This document shows, piece after piece, positions 23,253 through 31,184 of a DNA stretch of 64,000 bases; the first letter of the stretch is position 1; each line of letters starts with the position of its first letter. Source of the DNA: Streptomyces sp. NBC_01707 (lineage in GTDB: Bacteria; Actinomycetota; Actinomycetes; Streptomycetales; Streptomycetaceae); contig NZ_CP109190.1 in assembly GCF_041438805.1 (NCBI RefSeq), positions 1,054,001 to 1,118,000 of the forward strand, written 5' to 3'. A program made the translations under genes and the position numbers. The notes beneath the pieces are model-generated. The model did not search any database. It saw nothing but the letters and a program-made list of their open reading frames with translations, and was not told the origin of the DNA.

Positions 23253-24407
23253 ATGCGCGCAAGAACCCGCGGCACCCTCTCCGTTCCGGCCGCCGCCCTC
23301 GGCGTCCTCCTCGCGGCCTCCGCGTGCAGCGCCCCCGGTGACTCCTCCTCGGACGACGCCGGCAGCAGCGGACCAATCAAGATCGCTGTGGTGGACGCAC
23401 AGAGCGGTCAGCTCGCCTCCCTGGGTGACTGGGAGGCCAAGGGTGCCAAGCTCGCGGTCAAGGAGTGGAACAAGAAGGGCGGTATCAACGGCCGCAAGAT
23501 CAAGCTGACAGTCTTCGACGACCAGGGCGACCCGACCACCGGCACCAACATCGCGCGCAAGCTGGACAGCGGGAACTACGTGGCGATGATCGGTACCGCG
23601 GAGAGCGCAGTCACCGTGGCCATGGCCCCCATCCTCAAGCAGGCAGAAATCCCCAACATCACCTCCGGCCAGGCCACCGCCCTCGTCGACGTCAAGAGCC
23701 CCTTCCTCTTCCTCAACGGGCCTACCAGCACCACCTACGACTCCACGCTGGCCGATTACCTGGTCGCCACCAAGAAGTTCAAGAAGATCGCGATGATCTC
23801 CAACAACGGCTCCTACGGCAAGGGCGAGCACGACGCCTTCACCGCCGCGCTCAAGAAGGCGGGCATCACACCCGTCACCGACCAGGTCGTCACCACGGAC
23901 CAGAAGGACTTCAGCGCCTCCCTCTCGCGCATACGGCAGTCCAAGCCCGACGCGATCTTCCTCGGTTCCGAGGAAGTCGAAGCCGGCCTGATCGTGAAGC
24001 AGGCCCGCGACCTCGGCATCACCGCACCGTTCGCCGGCGCCGCCCCGCAGGGCACACCGGTCTTCATCGAGACGGCGGGCGCAAAGAACGCCGAGAACAC
24101 CATCGTCAGTTCGCCCTACCTCAGTAATGAGATCAGTGACGCCAGCCGCGCCTTCGCCACCGCGTACAAGGCCGAGTACGGCAAGGACGCCGAACTGCAC
24201 GGAGCCAAGGCGTACGACGGCACCAACATCATGCTCACCGCGCTGAAGAACAGTGGCATGGCCACCGGCAAGAAGCTCGCCGACGAGATCCGGGCCACCA
24301 AGTACCAGGGTCTGCTCGGAGACTTCGCCTACGACGAGACCGGGGTCGGCATCTTCAAGACCACTATCGGCATCATCAAGGACGGAAAGCTCTCCGCCGC
24401 TCAGTAA
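23253..24407 (+). CDS. ABC substrate-binding lipoprotein, branched-chain amino-acid type
   Basis: Extracellular lipoprotein (384 aa) of the Leu/Ile/Val-binding (type I periplasmic) family delivering a solute to the LivHMGF-type importer encoded next. Signal peptide with lipobox LAASAC, acylated Cys25. Mature domain has IKIAVVDAQSGQLASLGDWE, GTAESAVTVAMAPI, SNNGSYGKGEHDAFTAALKK and KAYDGTNIMLTALK. The ATG at 23253 is preferred because GAAGGA lies eight bases upstream; the ATG at 23244 overlaps the previous stop. In catabolic clusters this family often binds aromatic or other carboxylates rather than amino acids, consistent with its neighbours. Confidence 0.92.
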   Translation: MRARTRGTLSVPAAALGVLLAASACSAPGDSSSDDAGSSGPIKIAVVDAQSGQLASLGDWEAKGAKLAVKEWNKKGGINGRKIKLTVFDDQGDPTTGTNIARKLDSGNYVAMIGTAESAVTVAMAPILKQAEIPNITSGQATALVDVKSPFLFLNGPTSTTYDSTLADYLVATKKFKKIAMISNNGSYGKGEHDAFTAALKKAGITPVTDQVVTTDQKDFSASLSRIRQSKPDAIFLGSEEVEAGLIVKQARDLGITAPFAGAAPQGTPVFIETAGAKNAENTIVSSPYLSNEISDASRAFATAYKAEYGKDAELHGAKAYDGTNIMLTALKNSGMATGKKLADEIRATKYQGLLGDFAYDETGVGIFKTTIGIIKDGKLSAAQ

Positions 24408-24474
24408 GGGCCGCCCCGCTCAGTCAGCCCGTCGAGCCGAAAGCCAGCCTCCGCACCGGCTTCAGGGAGCCACC

Positions 24475-25344
24475 ATGCAAGTCACTCTGCAAACCCTCGT
24501 CGGAGGTCTCAGCCTGGGCGCGATCTACGCCCTGATCGCTGTCGGCTTCTCCGTCGTCTACCGCACCATGGGCCTCGTCAACTTCGCCCATGCCGATGTC
24601 GCGATGATCGGCGCCTACGCCTGTTCCACGTTCTACCTCACCTCACACGTACCATTTGCCGCGGCCATCGTCATCTCCATCGTCGTCACGGGCATCATCG
24701 GTCTGATCATCGAGCGGGTCCTGCGCCCGCTGGAGAACAAGGACTTCGACCTGATGCTGATCGGCACCATCGGCTTCGGCACCGTCCTCCAGGCCGCCGC
24801 TACGCTGATCTGGGGCACCACCGGTCGAGCCATGCCCTCGCCGATCACCTCCGGTCCCCTGGAGATCATGGGGATCCGGATTCGCACGTACGACCTGATG
24901 GTCATCGCCATCACCGCTGTATCCGTGGTCCTGCTCACGCTGTTCCTCCAGCGCACCAAGCCGGGGGCCGCCATGCAGGCGGTGGCCATGGACCACGAGG
25001 CCGCAACCGCTGTTGGCATCCACGTGGGCCGCAGCAACGCCCTCGCCTTCGCGATCGGCGCCGGCATCGCGGCTCTCGCCGGCAGCCTCGCAGGACCCAT
25101 GCTCTACGTCGACGCCACCCTGGGGGGCGCCCTGGGAGTCAAAGGTTTCGCCGCAGCCATGCTCGGCGGATTCGGGAGCATTCCTGGAGCGGTGGTGGGA
25201 GGCCTGGCCATCGGGGTCCTGGACTCCTATGCAGGCGACCACTTCCAGGGCTACAGCGTCCTGGTCACCTTTCTGGTCTTCACCGCGGCCATCATGATCC
25301 GCCCGACCGGCATCTTCGGCGAGAGGACGGTGAGCCGGGCATGA
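24475..25344 (+). CDS. livH: ABC permease, LivH type
   Basis: Inner-membrane permease (289 aa) with about eight membrane helices. The N-terminus LVGGLSLGAIYALIAVGFSV is the LivH signature; later YRTMGLVNFAHADVAMIGAY and GFAAAMLGGFGSIPGAVVGG (EAA-like loop) are seen. Start at ATG 24475 with AGGGAG upstream. Its stop overlaps the next gene's ATG. Partner of the LivM-LivG fusion. Confidence 0.93.
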   Translation: MQVTLQTLVGGLSLGAIYALIAVGFSVVYRTMGLVNFAHADVAMIGAYACSTFYLTSHVPFAAAIVISIVVTGIIGLIIERVLRPLENKDFDLMLIGTIGFGTVLQAAATLIWGTTGRAMPSPITSGPLEIMGIRIRTYDLMVIAITAVSVVLLTLFLQRTKPGAAMQAVAMDHEAATAVGIHVGRSNALAFAIGAGIAALAGSLAGPMLYVDATLGGALGVKGFAAAMLGGFGSIPGAVVGGLAIGVLDSYAGDHFQGYSVLVTFLVFTAAIMIRPTGIFGERTVSRA

Positions 25345-27176
25345 GCATGCTCAAGTCAAAGCCGGCGCTCATCCTGCTGGCGTGCGTAGTGGCCTATGCG
25401 CTGCCGTACGGCCTGAACAGCTATTCCATTCACGTGGTGGACATCGCAATCATCTTTGCGCTGCTCGCCGTCGGCATGGGGCTCGTCATGGGCGTCGCGG
25501 GTCAGATCAACCTCGCCCAAGTAGCCTTCTTCGGCGTCGGGGCTTATACCACCGCCATCCTCACCACCCACTCCGGATACGGCTTCTGGACCGCCGCGAT
25601 CCTCGGTATCGTGACGACGATGCTGGTGGGCCTGCTGGTGGGCCTGCCGGCCCTGCGCATGCAGTCCCACTACCTCGGCATCGTGACGCTCGGCCTCGCG
25701 CTGGGATTCGTCAACTGGATCACCAACGCAAAGATCACCGGAGGAGCGGACGGCATATCGGGCATCCCGGTACCGCCGCTCTTCGGGATCGATCTCGCCG
25801 ACGAGTACATGTACTACTACCTGGAGATCGTGGTCTTCGCGATCGCCCTCGCTTTCGGTGCCTTCGTCGTGCGGACCCGGCTCGGTCGCCGGCTGCGCGC
25901 GATGCGGGACGACGCTCTGGCAGCCGGTGCCATGGGCGCAGAGATCCCCCTGCTGCGGATGACCGCGTTCCTCCTTGCCAGTACCTACGGCGGAGTGGCA
26001 GGCATCCTCTACGCCGGACTCATCCGATACGTGGCACCCGAGACCTTCAGCCTCAGCAACATGTTCCTGCTGCTGGCCATGGTCATCATCGGCGGCCGGC
26101 GCAGCCTCGTCGGATGCGTCGTCGGCGCGGTCGGCCTCGTGCTCATCCGCGAGGCCCTCGTCGACTTCGCCGTCTACGCCCAGCTCGGATACGGCATCGT
26201 CGTCGTCCTGATGGTGGTATTCGCTCCTACCGGCATCGCCGGGATCCCCGAACGCATCCGGGAAGCGATCAGCCGCCGCAGGAAGAGCGAAGACGTGCGC
26301 GCCGCCGAGCTTGGGCCCTACCTGCCCGAGGCCATCCCTGCGGACCAGGCTTCGCGCAGGGGAGCCGACAGCGGGCCGGCATTGGAGATCAGCCACGTCA
26401 CCAAGCGGTTCGGTGCGCTGACCGCGCTCAACGACGTCACCCTCACAGTGGAACAGGGAGAGATCCGCGGCATCGTCGGCCCCAACGGGTCCGGCAAGAC
26501 GACCCTGTTCAACGTGATCAGCGGGTTGTACCGGCCCTCCGAAGGCCAAGTCGCCGGCGTCGGCCGCGATATCGGCCGGGCACGCCCGTATCAGCTGTCC
26601 CTGGCCGGAATGGCACGCACCTTCCAAAACCTGCGCCTCTTCTCCCAGATGACGGTCCGCGAGAACATCCTCGTCGTCCTCGACCGGTCCCGCACCACAA
26701 CGGTTTGGCAGTACGCGGTGTGGCCCGTCGGCGTCCTCGCCAACGAACACCGGTTGCAGGCCAAGGCGGACCGCATCCTGAATGAGTACGGACTGACCGC
26801 TTTCGCGGACGCACATCCGCAGTCGCTCCCGTACGGAATCCAGCGCCGCATCGAGATCGCGCGGGCCATGGCGGGAGGGCCCAGTCTGCTTCTCCTGGAC
26901 GAGCCGGCGGCGGGTCTGAATGGTGAGGAGGTCGGTCAGCTCTCGGCAATCGTTCGCTCCATCCGCGACCAGGGCGTCACCGTTGTCCTCATCGAGCACA
27001 ACATGGGACTGGTCATGTCCCTGTGTCAGCGGATCACCGTCCTTGCGGCCGGCACCGTCATCGCCGAGGGCACACCCGCCGAAGTGGCGGCTACACCCGA
27101 GGTCATAGAGGCGTACCTCGGCGACTCGACGCCGGACGACATACCTGTTCATGTTGCACCGGAGGTTTCGCGATGA
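25341..27176 (+). CDS. Fused ABC permease-ATPase (LivM-LivG)
   Basis: Single polypeptide (611 aa) combining the second permease and first ATPase of a branched-chain-amino-acid-type importer. Residues about 1-310 form the LivM permease (LLAVGMGLVMGVAGQINLAQ, LASTYGGVAGILYAGLIRYV, MVIIGGRRSLVG). A linker (about 315-345) follows, then LivG with Walker A GPNGSGKTT at residues 380-388, a signature region LPYGIQRRIEIARAMAG (Pro replaces Ser of LSGG), and Walker B LLLLDEPAAGLN. Such fusions occur in some actinobacteria but are the less common layout. Translationally coupled by ATGA overlaps on both sides. Confidence 0.93.
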   Translation: MSMLKSKPALILLACVVAYALPYGLNSYSIHVVDIAIIFALLAVGMGLVMGVAGQINLAQVAFFGVGAYTTAILTTHSGYGFWTAAILGIVTTMLVGLLVGLPALRMQSHYLGIVTLGLALGFVNWITNAKITGGADGISGIPVPPLFGIDLADEYMYYYLEIVVFAIALAFGAFVVRTRLGRRLRAMRDDALAAGAMGAEIPLLRMTAFLLASTYGGVAGILYAGLIRYVAPETFSLSNMFLLLAMVIIGGRRSLVGCVVGAVGLVLIREALVDFAVYAQLGYGIVVVLMVVFAPTGIAGIPERIREAISRRRKSEDVRAAELGPYLPEAIPADQASRRGADSGPALEISHVTKRFGALTALNDVTLTVEQGEIRGIVGPNGSGKTTLFNVISGLYRPSEGQVAGVGRDIGRARPYQLSLAGMARTFQNLRLFSQMTVRENILVVLDRSRTTTVWQYAVWPVGVLANEHRLQAKADRILNEYGLTAFADAHPQSLPYGIQRRIEIARAMAGGPSLLLLDEPAAGLNGEEVGQLSAIVRSIRDQGVTVVLIEHNMGLVMSLCQRITVLAAGTVIAEGTPAEVAATPEVIEAYLGDSTPDDIPVHVAPEVSR

Positions 27177-27925
27177 CCAACACCGCCGCCGGGCCCTCCG
27201 CAGCCGACACCGGCACTGACAGCCTCGCCGTAACCGACCTGACCGTCCACTACGGGGGCGTCTGCGCGGTCAGATCGGTGGCGCTGAGCGTCGCCCCTGG
27301 TGAGTCCATGGGAATCATCGGCTCAAACGGTGCCGGCAAAACCTCCACGCTCAAGGCGCTCATGGGGCTCATCCCGCGCAGCAGCGGCCGGATCACCCTC
27401 GGTGACACCGACCTCAGCAAGGTGCGAGCTCGGGACATGGTCCGGCACGGTGTGGGCTACGTCCCGGAGGGCCGGCACGTATTTCCCGGACTTTCCGTCG
27501 AAAAGAACCTGATGCTCGGCGCCTACCACCGGTCATGGAAGGGAGAAACGCGCGACACCCTCGCGCACGTGTATGACCTGTTCCCTATTCTGCGGGACTT
27601 CCGCAGCCGGGCGGCCGGTGATCTGTCGGGCGGCCAGCAACAGATGCTGGCCATCGGCCGGGCGCTCATGTCCAGGCCAAGGCTGCTGCTGCTGGACGAA
27701 CCCTCGATGGGGCTCTCACCGAAGCTGATCGAGAACGTCCTGGACATCCTGGTCCGCCTGCGGGGCGAAGGGCTCGGTCTCCTGCTGGTCGAACAGAACG
27801 CCAAGCTGACCTTCGGGGTCACCAGTCACTGCCTCGTGATGGAGAACGGCTCGGTGGCGATGTCCGGCACATCAGAGGAGCTCGCGCACGACGAGCGGGT
27901 ACGGCAGATCTACCTCGGGCTATGA
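27173..27925 (+). CDS. livF: ABC ATPase, LivF type
   Basis: Cytoplasmic ATPase (250 aa) of the same importer. Walker A GSNGAGKTS begins at residue 50; signature LSGGQQQMLAIGRALMSRPR and Walker B LLLLDEPSMGLSP follow, with the LivF-typical end VEQNAKLTFGVTSHCLVMEN. ATG 27173 overlaps the fusion gene stop and has GGAGG upstream. Last gene of the operon before a strong hairpin. Confidence 0.94.
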   Translation: MTNTAAGPSAADTGTDSLAVTDLTVHYGGVCAVRSVALSVAPGESMGIIGSNGAGKTSTLKALMGLIPRSSGRITLGDTDLSKVRARDMVRHGVGYVPEGRHVFPGLSVEKNLMLGAYHRSWKGETRDTLAHVYDLFPILRDFRSRAAGDLSGGQQQMLAIGRALMSRPRLLLLDEPSMGLSPKLIENVLDILVRLRGEGLGLLLVEQNAKLTFGVTSHCLVMENGSVAMSGTSEELAHDERVRQIYLGL

Positions 27926-27978
27926 GCGGGTTGAGGCCGAGCCGCCGCGGCTGTTTACACATTCACGTCCCGCCTGTA

Positions 27979-28013
27979 CCTCGACCAGCCGCTAGGCGAG
28001 CGGCTGGTCGAGG
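27979..28013. terminator. 15-bp stem terminator after ABC operon
   Basis: Arms 27979-27993 and 27999-28013 (CCTCGACCAGCCGCT) are perfectly complementary with a five-base loop. It lies 54 bp after livF and about 105 bp before the FAD dehydrogenase start, so it probably ends the ABC operon and makes the following quinate genes a separate transcript. Confidence 0.85.
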
Positions 28014-28118
28014 AAACCAGGTTGCGAGTTCACTGCCGTGTGGACGGACTCCCCCTCCATCGCACCGTGCCACCACGCAGGTATGTCGTTCCCCCGGCGC
28101 CTCGATAGGAACTACACC

Positions 28119-29834
28119 ATGACCGACCACTGGGACCATCAGGTCGACCTCCTTGTCCTGGGCTCCGGGGCGGGTGGCCTCGGTGCCGCTGTTGTCGGCG
28201 CCCAGGAGGGCCTCGATGTCCTCGTGCTGGAAAAGACCGAATGGCTCGGCGGCACCACCGCGTACTCGGCCGGCACAGCCTGGATTCCCGGCCACCGCCA
28301 CCAGGAGGATGCTGCGGCGGATACCGCTGCGGCGCAGGACTATCTGGACGCCCTTGTCGGTGACCGCGCTCCGAAGAAACTACGAGAGGCCTACCTCGTA
28401 CACGGACCCGAAATGATCGACTACCTGGAACGGACAGGGGTCGGGTTCTGGCACTCCGCAACGGCTGTCGACTACCACCCTGAGATACCGGGATACGGCA
28501 CCGGGCGAGCTCTCGAACCGCACACTTTCGACGGGCGCCGGCTCGGCAGAAACCGCTTTTGCCGGGTCCGTCGTCCTGTACCGGAATTCGCCCTCTTCGG
28601 CGGCACCCTCATGGTCCGCCGCTCCGAGGTGAGCGACCTGCTTACCGTCTTCCGCGGATCGGCGCGCGGCATAGCCGCAGCGCTGCGCCTCGGCGGGCGT
28701 TGGGCAGCCGATATGCTCCGGTACCCGCGTGGAACCCGGCTCGCCATGGGTAACGCTCTCACTGCGAACCTCTATCACCAACTTCTACGGCGCGGTGGCG
28801 ACGTATGGTTCACCGCGCAAGCCACCGAACTGATCGCTGACGCCAACGGACGTGTGGCGGGCGCGGTGGTCTCGAAGCGGGGCCGTTCCGTTCGGATCGT
28901 CGCCCGGGCCGGTGTCGTCCTTGCCGCCGGCGGGTTCTCCGCCAGCCCTGAACTGCGTGCACGCCACCTGCCCGCGCCCACACCCCAGTTCACCCGCGCG
29001 GCAGAAGGGGCCACCGGCGACTCGATCACTCTCGCTCATATGGTGGGCGGTGCGCTTGGAGAGTCCAGCGGCGACAAGGCCCTGTGGTTCCCGAGTTCCA
29101 TCGGCCGTCGCCGGGACGGTTCTACCGCGGTCTTCCCCCACATCTGGGACCGCGCCAAGCCAGGGATCATCGCGGTCAACGCCGCAGGACGCCGGTTCGT
29201 GGACGAGTCGGTGTCCTACCATCGCTTTGTTCGTGCCATGTATGAAGCGCACGCATCTGTACCGACGATTCCGGCGTGGCTCGTGACCGATTCGCGAGCG
29301 CTTGCCGCGTACGGACTTGGCATGATCCACCCGCATACTCCGCGCCCCTTTCTCAAGCGGCACATCCGCTCCGGCTACATGCGCACCGGTCGGTCAATCC
29401 GTGAGCTCGCAGCTGCTATTGAGGTCGATCCCGACGCTCTCGCACGCACCGTCGCCGACAGTAACCGTTATGCCCGTTCCGGCGTCGACGAGGAGTTCGG
29501 AAAAGGCCGGCACCCATACGGGCATCAGTACGGCGATCCGTCCCACACACCGAATGTGAACCTCGGTCCGATCGAGCGAGCACCCTACTACGCCATCGCC
29601 GTGGTTCCGACCCCACTGGCAACCTCACTCGGACTCAGAACCAGCCCCGAGGCCCAGGTGCTCGATGAACACGGCAAGCCGATCCTGGGCCTGTATGCCT
29701 GCGGCAATGATGCGAACTCCCCGATGGCCTCGGAGTACCCGGGAGCGGGGTGCCAGATCGGCGCCGCCCTTACTTTCGGCTACCTGGCCGCCCTCCACGC
29801 GGCCCGCGCACCACGCCTCAATTTGACCATGTGA
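28119..29834 (+). CDS. FAD-dependent dehydrogenase, 3-ketosteroid dehydrogenase/fumarate reductase family
   Basis: Flavoprotein (571 aa) of the family containing 3-ketosteroid-1-dehydrogenase and fumarate-reductase flavoprotein. N-terminal FAD motif [20 protein letters not shown] with [20 protein letters not shown]; a second FAD contact near the C-terminus is [20 protein letters not shown]. Start ATG 28119 with AGGA eight bases upstream. First gene of an apparent operon with dehydroquinase, quinate/shikimate dehydrogenase and dehydroshikimate dehydratase. A ring-desaturating or hydroxyl-oxidising step on a cyclohexane(ene) carboxylate feeding that route would fit; this is inference, as the family is also used on steroids. 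Confidence 0.85.
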   Translation: MTDHWDHQVDLLVLGSGAGGLGAAVVGAQEGLDVLVLEKTEWLGGTTAYSAGTAWIPGHRHQEDAAADTAAAQDYLDALVGDRAPKKLREAYLVHGPEMIDYLERTGVGFWHSATAVDYHPEIPGYGTGRALEPHTFDGRRLGRNRFCRVRRPVPEFALFGGTLMVRRSEVSDLLTVFRGSARGIAAALRLGGRWAADMLRYPRGTRLAMGNALTANLYHQLLRRGGDVWFTAQATELIADANGRVAGAVVSKRGRSVRIVARAGVVLAAGGFSASPELRARHLPAPTPQFTRAAEGATGDSITLAHMVGGALGESSGDKALWFPSSIGRRRDGSTAVFPHIWDRAKPGIIAVNAAGRRFVDESVSYHRFVRAMYEAHASVPTIPAWLVTDSRALAAYGLGMIHPHTPRPFLKRHIRSGYMRTGRSIRELAAAIEVDPDALARTVADSNRYARSGVDEEFGKGRHPYGHQYGDPSHTPNVNLGPIERAPYYAIAVVPTPLATSLGLRTSPEAQVLDEHGKPILGLYACGNDANSPMASEYPGAGCQIGAALTFGYLAALHAARAPRLNLTM

Positions 29835-29861
29835 ACCACCCCTTTGCGTTAGGGAAAGTCC

Positions 29862-30317
29862 ATGCCGCTTCCGCCCCGCGTGCTGGTCCTCAACGGACCG
29901 AACCTCAACCTTCTCGGCCTGCGCGAGCCCCCGCTGTACGGCTCGGACACCCTCGCCGACGTCGAAGCCCTCTGCCGGGAGAGCGCCGCGCGCCACGGCC
30001 TGGAGGTGGACTTCCTGCAGAGCAACCACGAGGGCGCGCTCATCGACGCGGTGCACGCCGCACGTGCAGGAGCGGCCGGAATCGTGGTCAACGCCGGTGC
30101 GTACACGCACACTTCGTTGGCGCTGCGCGACGCCCTCGCAACCGTGGACGGCCCCGTCGTCGAGGTGCACCTGACCCACATCCACCAGCGCGAGGAGTAC
30201 CGGCACCGGTCGTACGTCGCCGAGGTCGCGGACGCCATGATCGCGGGCGCCGGGATCCATGGATACGCACTCGCGCTGACCCACCTCGCCCACCTTCTGG
30301 AGAAGAGCGCCGCATGA
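29862..30317 (+). CDS. aroQ: Type II 3-dehydroquinate dehydratase
   Basis: Dodecameric type II dehydroquinase (151 aa) converting 3-dehydroquinate to 3-dehydroshikimate. Motifs: LNGPNLNLLGLREPPLYGSD with the catalytic Arg and Tyr, SNHEGALIDAVH, NAGAYTHTSLALRDAL and VEVHLTHIHQREEYRHRSYV containing the catalytic His. The context is catabolic rather than biosynthetic: it is coupled (ATGA) to the quinate/shikimate dehydrogenase and followed by the dehydroshikimate dehydratase. In this setting it corresponds to QuiB/QsuC. Confidence 0.95.
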   Translation: MPLPPRVLVLNGPNLNLLGLREPPLYGSDTLADVEALCRESAARHGLEVDFLQSNHEGALIDAVHAARAGAAGIVVNAGAYTHTSLALRDALATVDGPVVEVHLTHIHQREEYRHRSYVAEVADAMIAGAGIHGYALALTHLAHLLEKSAA

Positions 30318-31171
30318 CCTCGTATCTCATTGGACTCATCGGGTCCGGCATCGGCCCCTCCCTCAGCCCCGCCCTCCACGAGCGGGAGGCCGACCACCAC
30401 GGCCTGCGGCTCGTCTACCGCACCCTCGATCTCGACCGACTGGGCCTGGGCGCGGGCGACGTGGGCGAACTCGTGCGCACAGCCCGTCGCCTTGGCTACA
30501 ACGGGCTCAACATCACACATCCGGGCAAGCAGACTGTGATCCCCCACCTCGACGGCCTGTCCGAGGACGCCCGGGCGCTGGGCGCGGTGAACACTGTGGT
30601 GTTCGGCGCAGACGGCAGGTCGTGCGGCCACAACACGGACTGGAGCGGCTTCACTCGTTCGTTCACCCAGGGGCTGGAGGGCGCGTCCACCCGGAGGGTC
30701 GTGCAGCTCGGGGCGGGCGGCGCGGGAGCGGCGGTGGCGCACGCCATGCTCGCTCTCGGAGCAGACCGGCTCACCCTGGTCGACTCGGACCCCGGCCGAG
30801 CTTCGGCGCTCGCCGCCGACCTCACCGCCCGGTTCGGCGCGGACCGGGCGTGCGCCGCGCCCCGTGAGGAACTCGCCCCACTCCTCGCAAGGGCAGACGG
30901 TCTGGTGCACGCCACCCCGATGGGCATGGCCCACCACCCGGGGCTGCCGTTCTCCGCAGAACTGCTGCATCCAGGGCTCTGGATCGCCGATGTGGTCTAC
31001 CGGCCGCTCGACACGGAACTACTACACCAGGGGCGGGCCGTCGGCTGCCGCACGCTGGACGGCGGCGGCATGGCCGTCCACCAAGCGGCGCACGCGTTCC
31101 GGCTGTTCACCGGATGCGAGCCCGACCCCGACCGGATGCTCGCCCACATGGCCACCCTCGTCGCCGCCTAG
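30314..31171 (+). CDS. qsuD: Quinate/shikimate dehydrogenase (catabolic, NAD-type)
   Basis: Oxidoreductase (285 aa) interconverting quinate/3-dehydroquinate and shikimate/3-dehydroshikimate. Substrate site SLSPALHE, catalytic Lys in NITHPGKQTVIPHLDGL and Asp in HNTDWSGF. Nucleotide fold GAGGAGAAVAHAMLALGAD is followed by LTLVDSDPGRA: an Asp at the end of beta-2, instead of the NRT of NADPH-type AroE, favours NAD and a catabolic QsuD-like enzyme. Start overlaps aroQ stop as ATGA. Being within a dehydroquinase/dehydroshikimate dehydratase operon supports catabolism. Confidence 0.88.
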   Translation: MTSYLIGLIGSGIGPSLSPALHEREADHHGLRLVYRTLDLDRLGLGAGDVGELVRTARRLGYNGLNITHPGKQTVIPHLDGLSEDARALGAVNTVVFGADGRSCGHNTDWSGFTRSFTQGLEGASTRRVVQLGAGGAGAAVAHAMLALGADRLTLVDSDPGRASALAADLTARFGADRACAAPREELAPLLARADGLVHATPMGMAHHPGLPFSAELLHPGLWIADVVYRPLDTELLHQGRAVGCRTLDGGGMAVHQAAHAFRLFTGCEPDPDRMLAHMATLVAA

Positions 31172-31184
31172 ACTGGAGCCTCTC

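Noticed and set aside
25356..27152. 598-codon frame antisense to the LivM-LivG fusion
   Set aside because: Pure shadow of a conserved permease/ATPase gene with Walker motifs; low-complexity Asp/Gly/Arg content.
29862..31171. Treating aroQ and the shikimate-dehydrogenase-like gene as the biosynthetic shikimate pathway
   Set aside because: They are in an operon with a dehydroshikimate dehydratase, and the dehydrogenase has an NAD-type Asp; biosynthetic aro genes would not be grouped this way.
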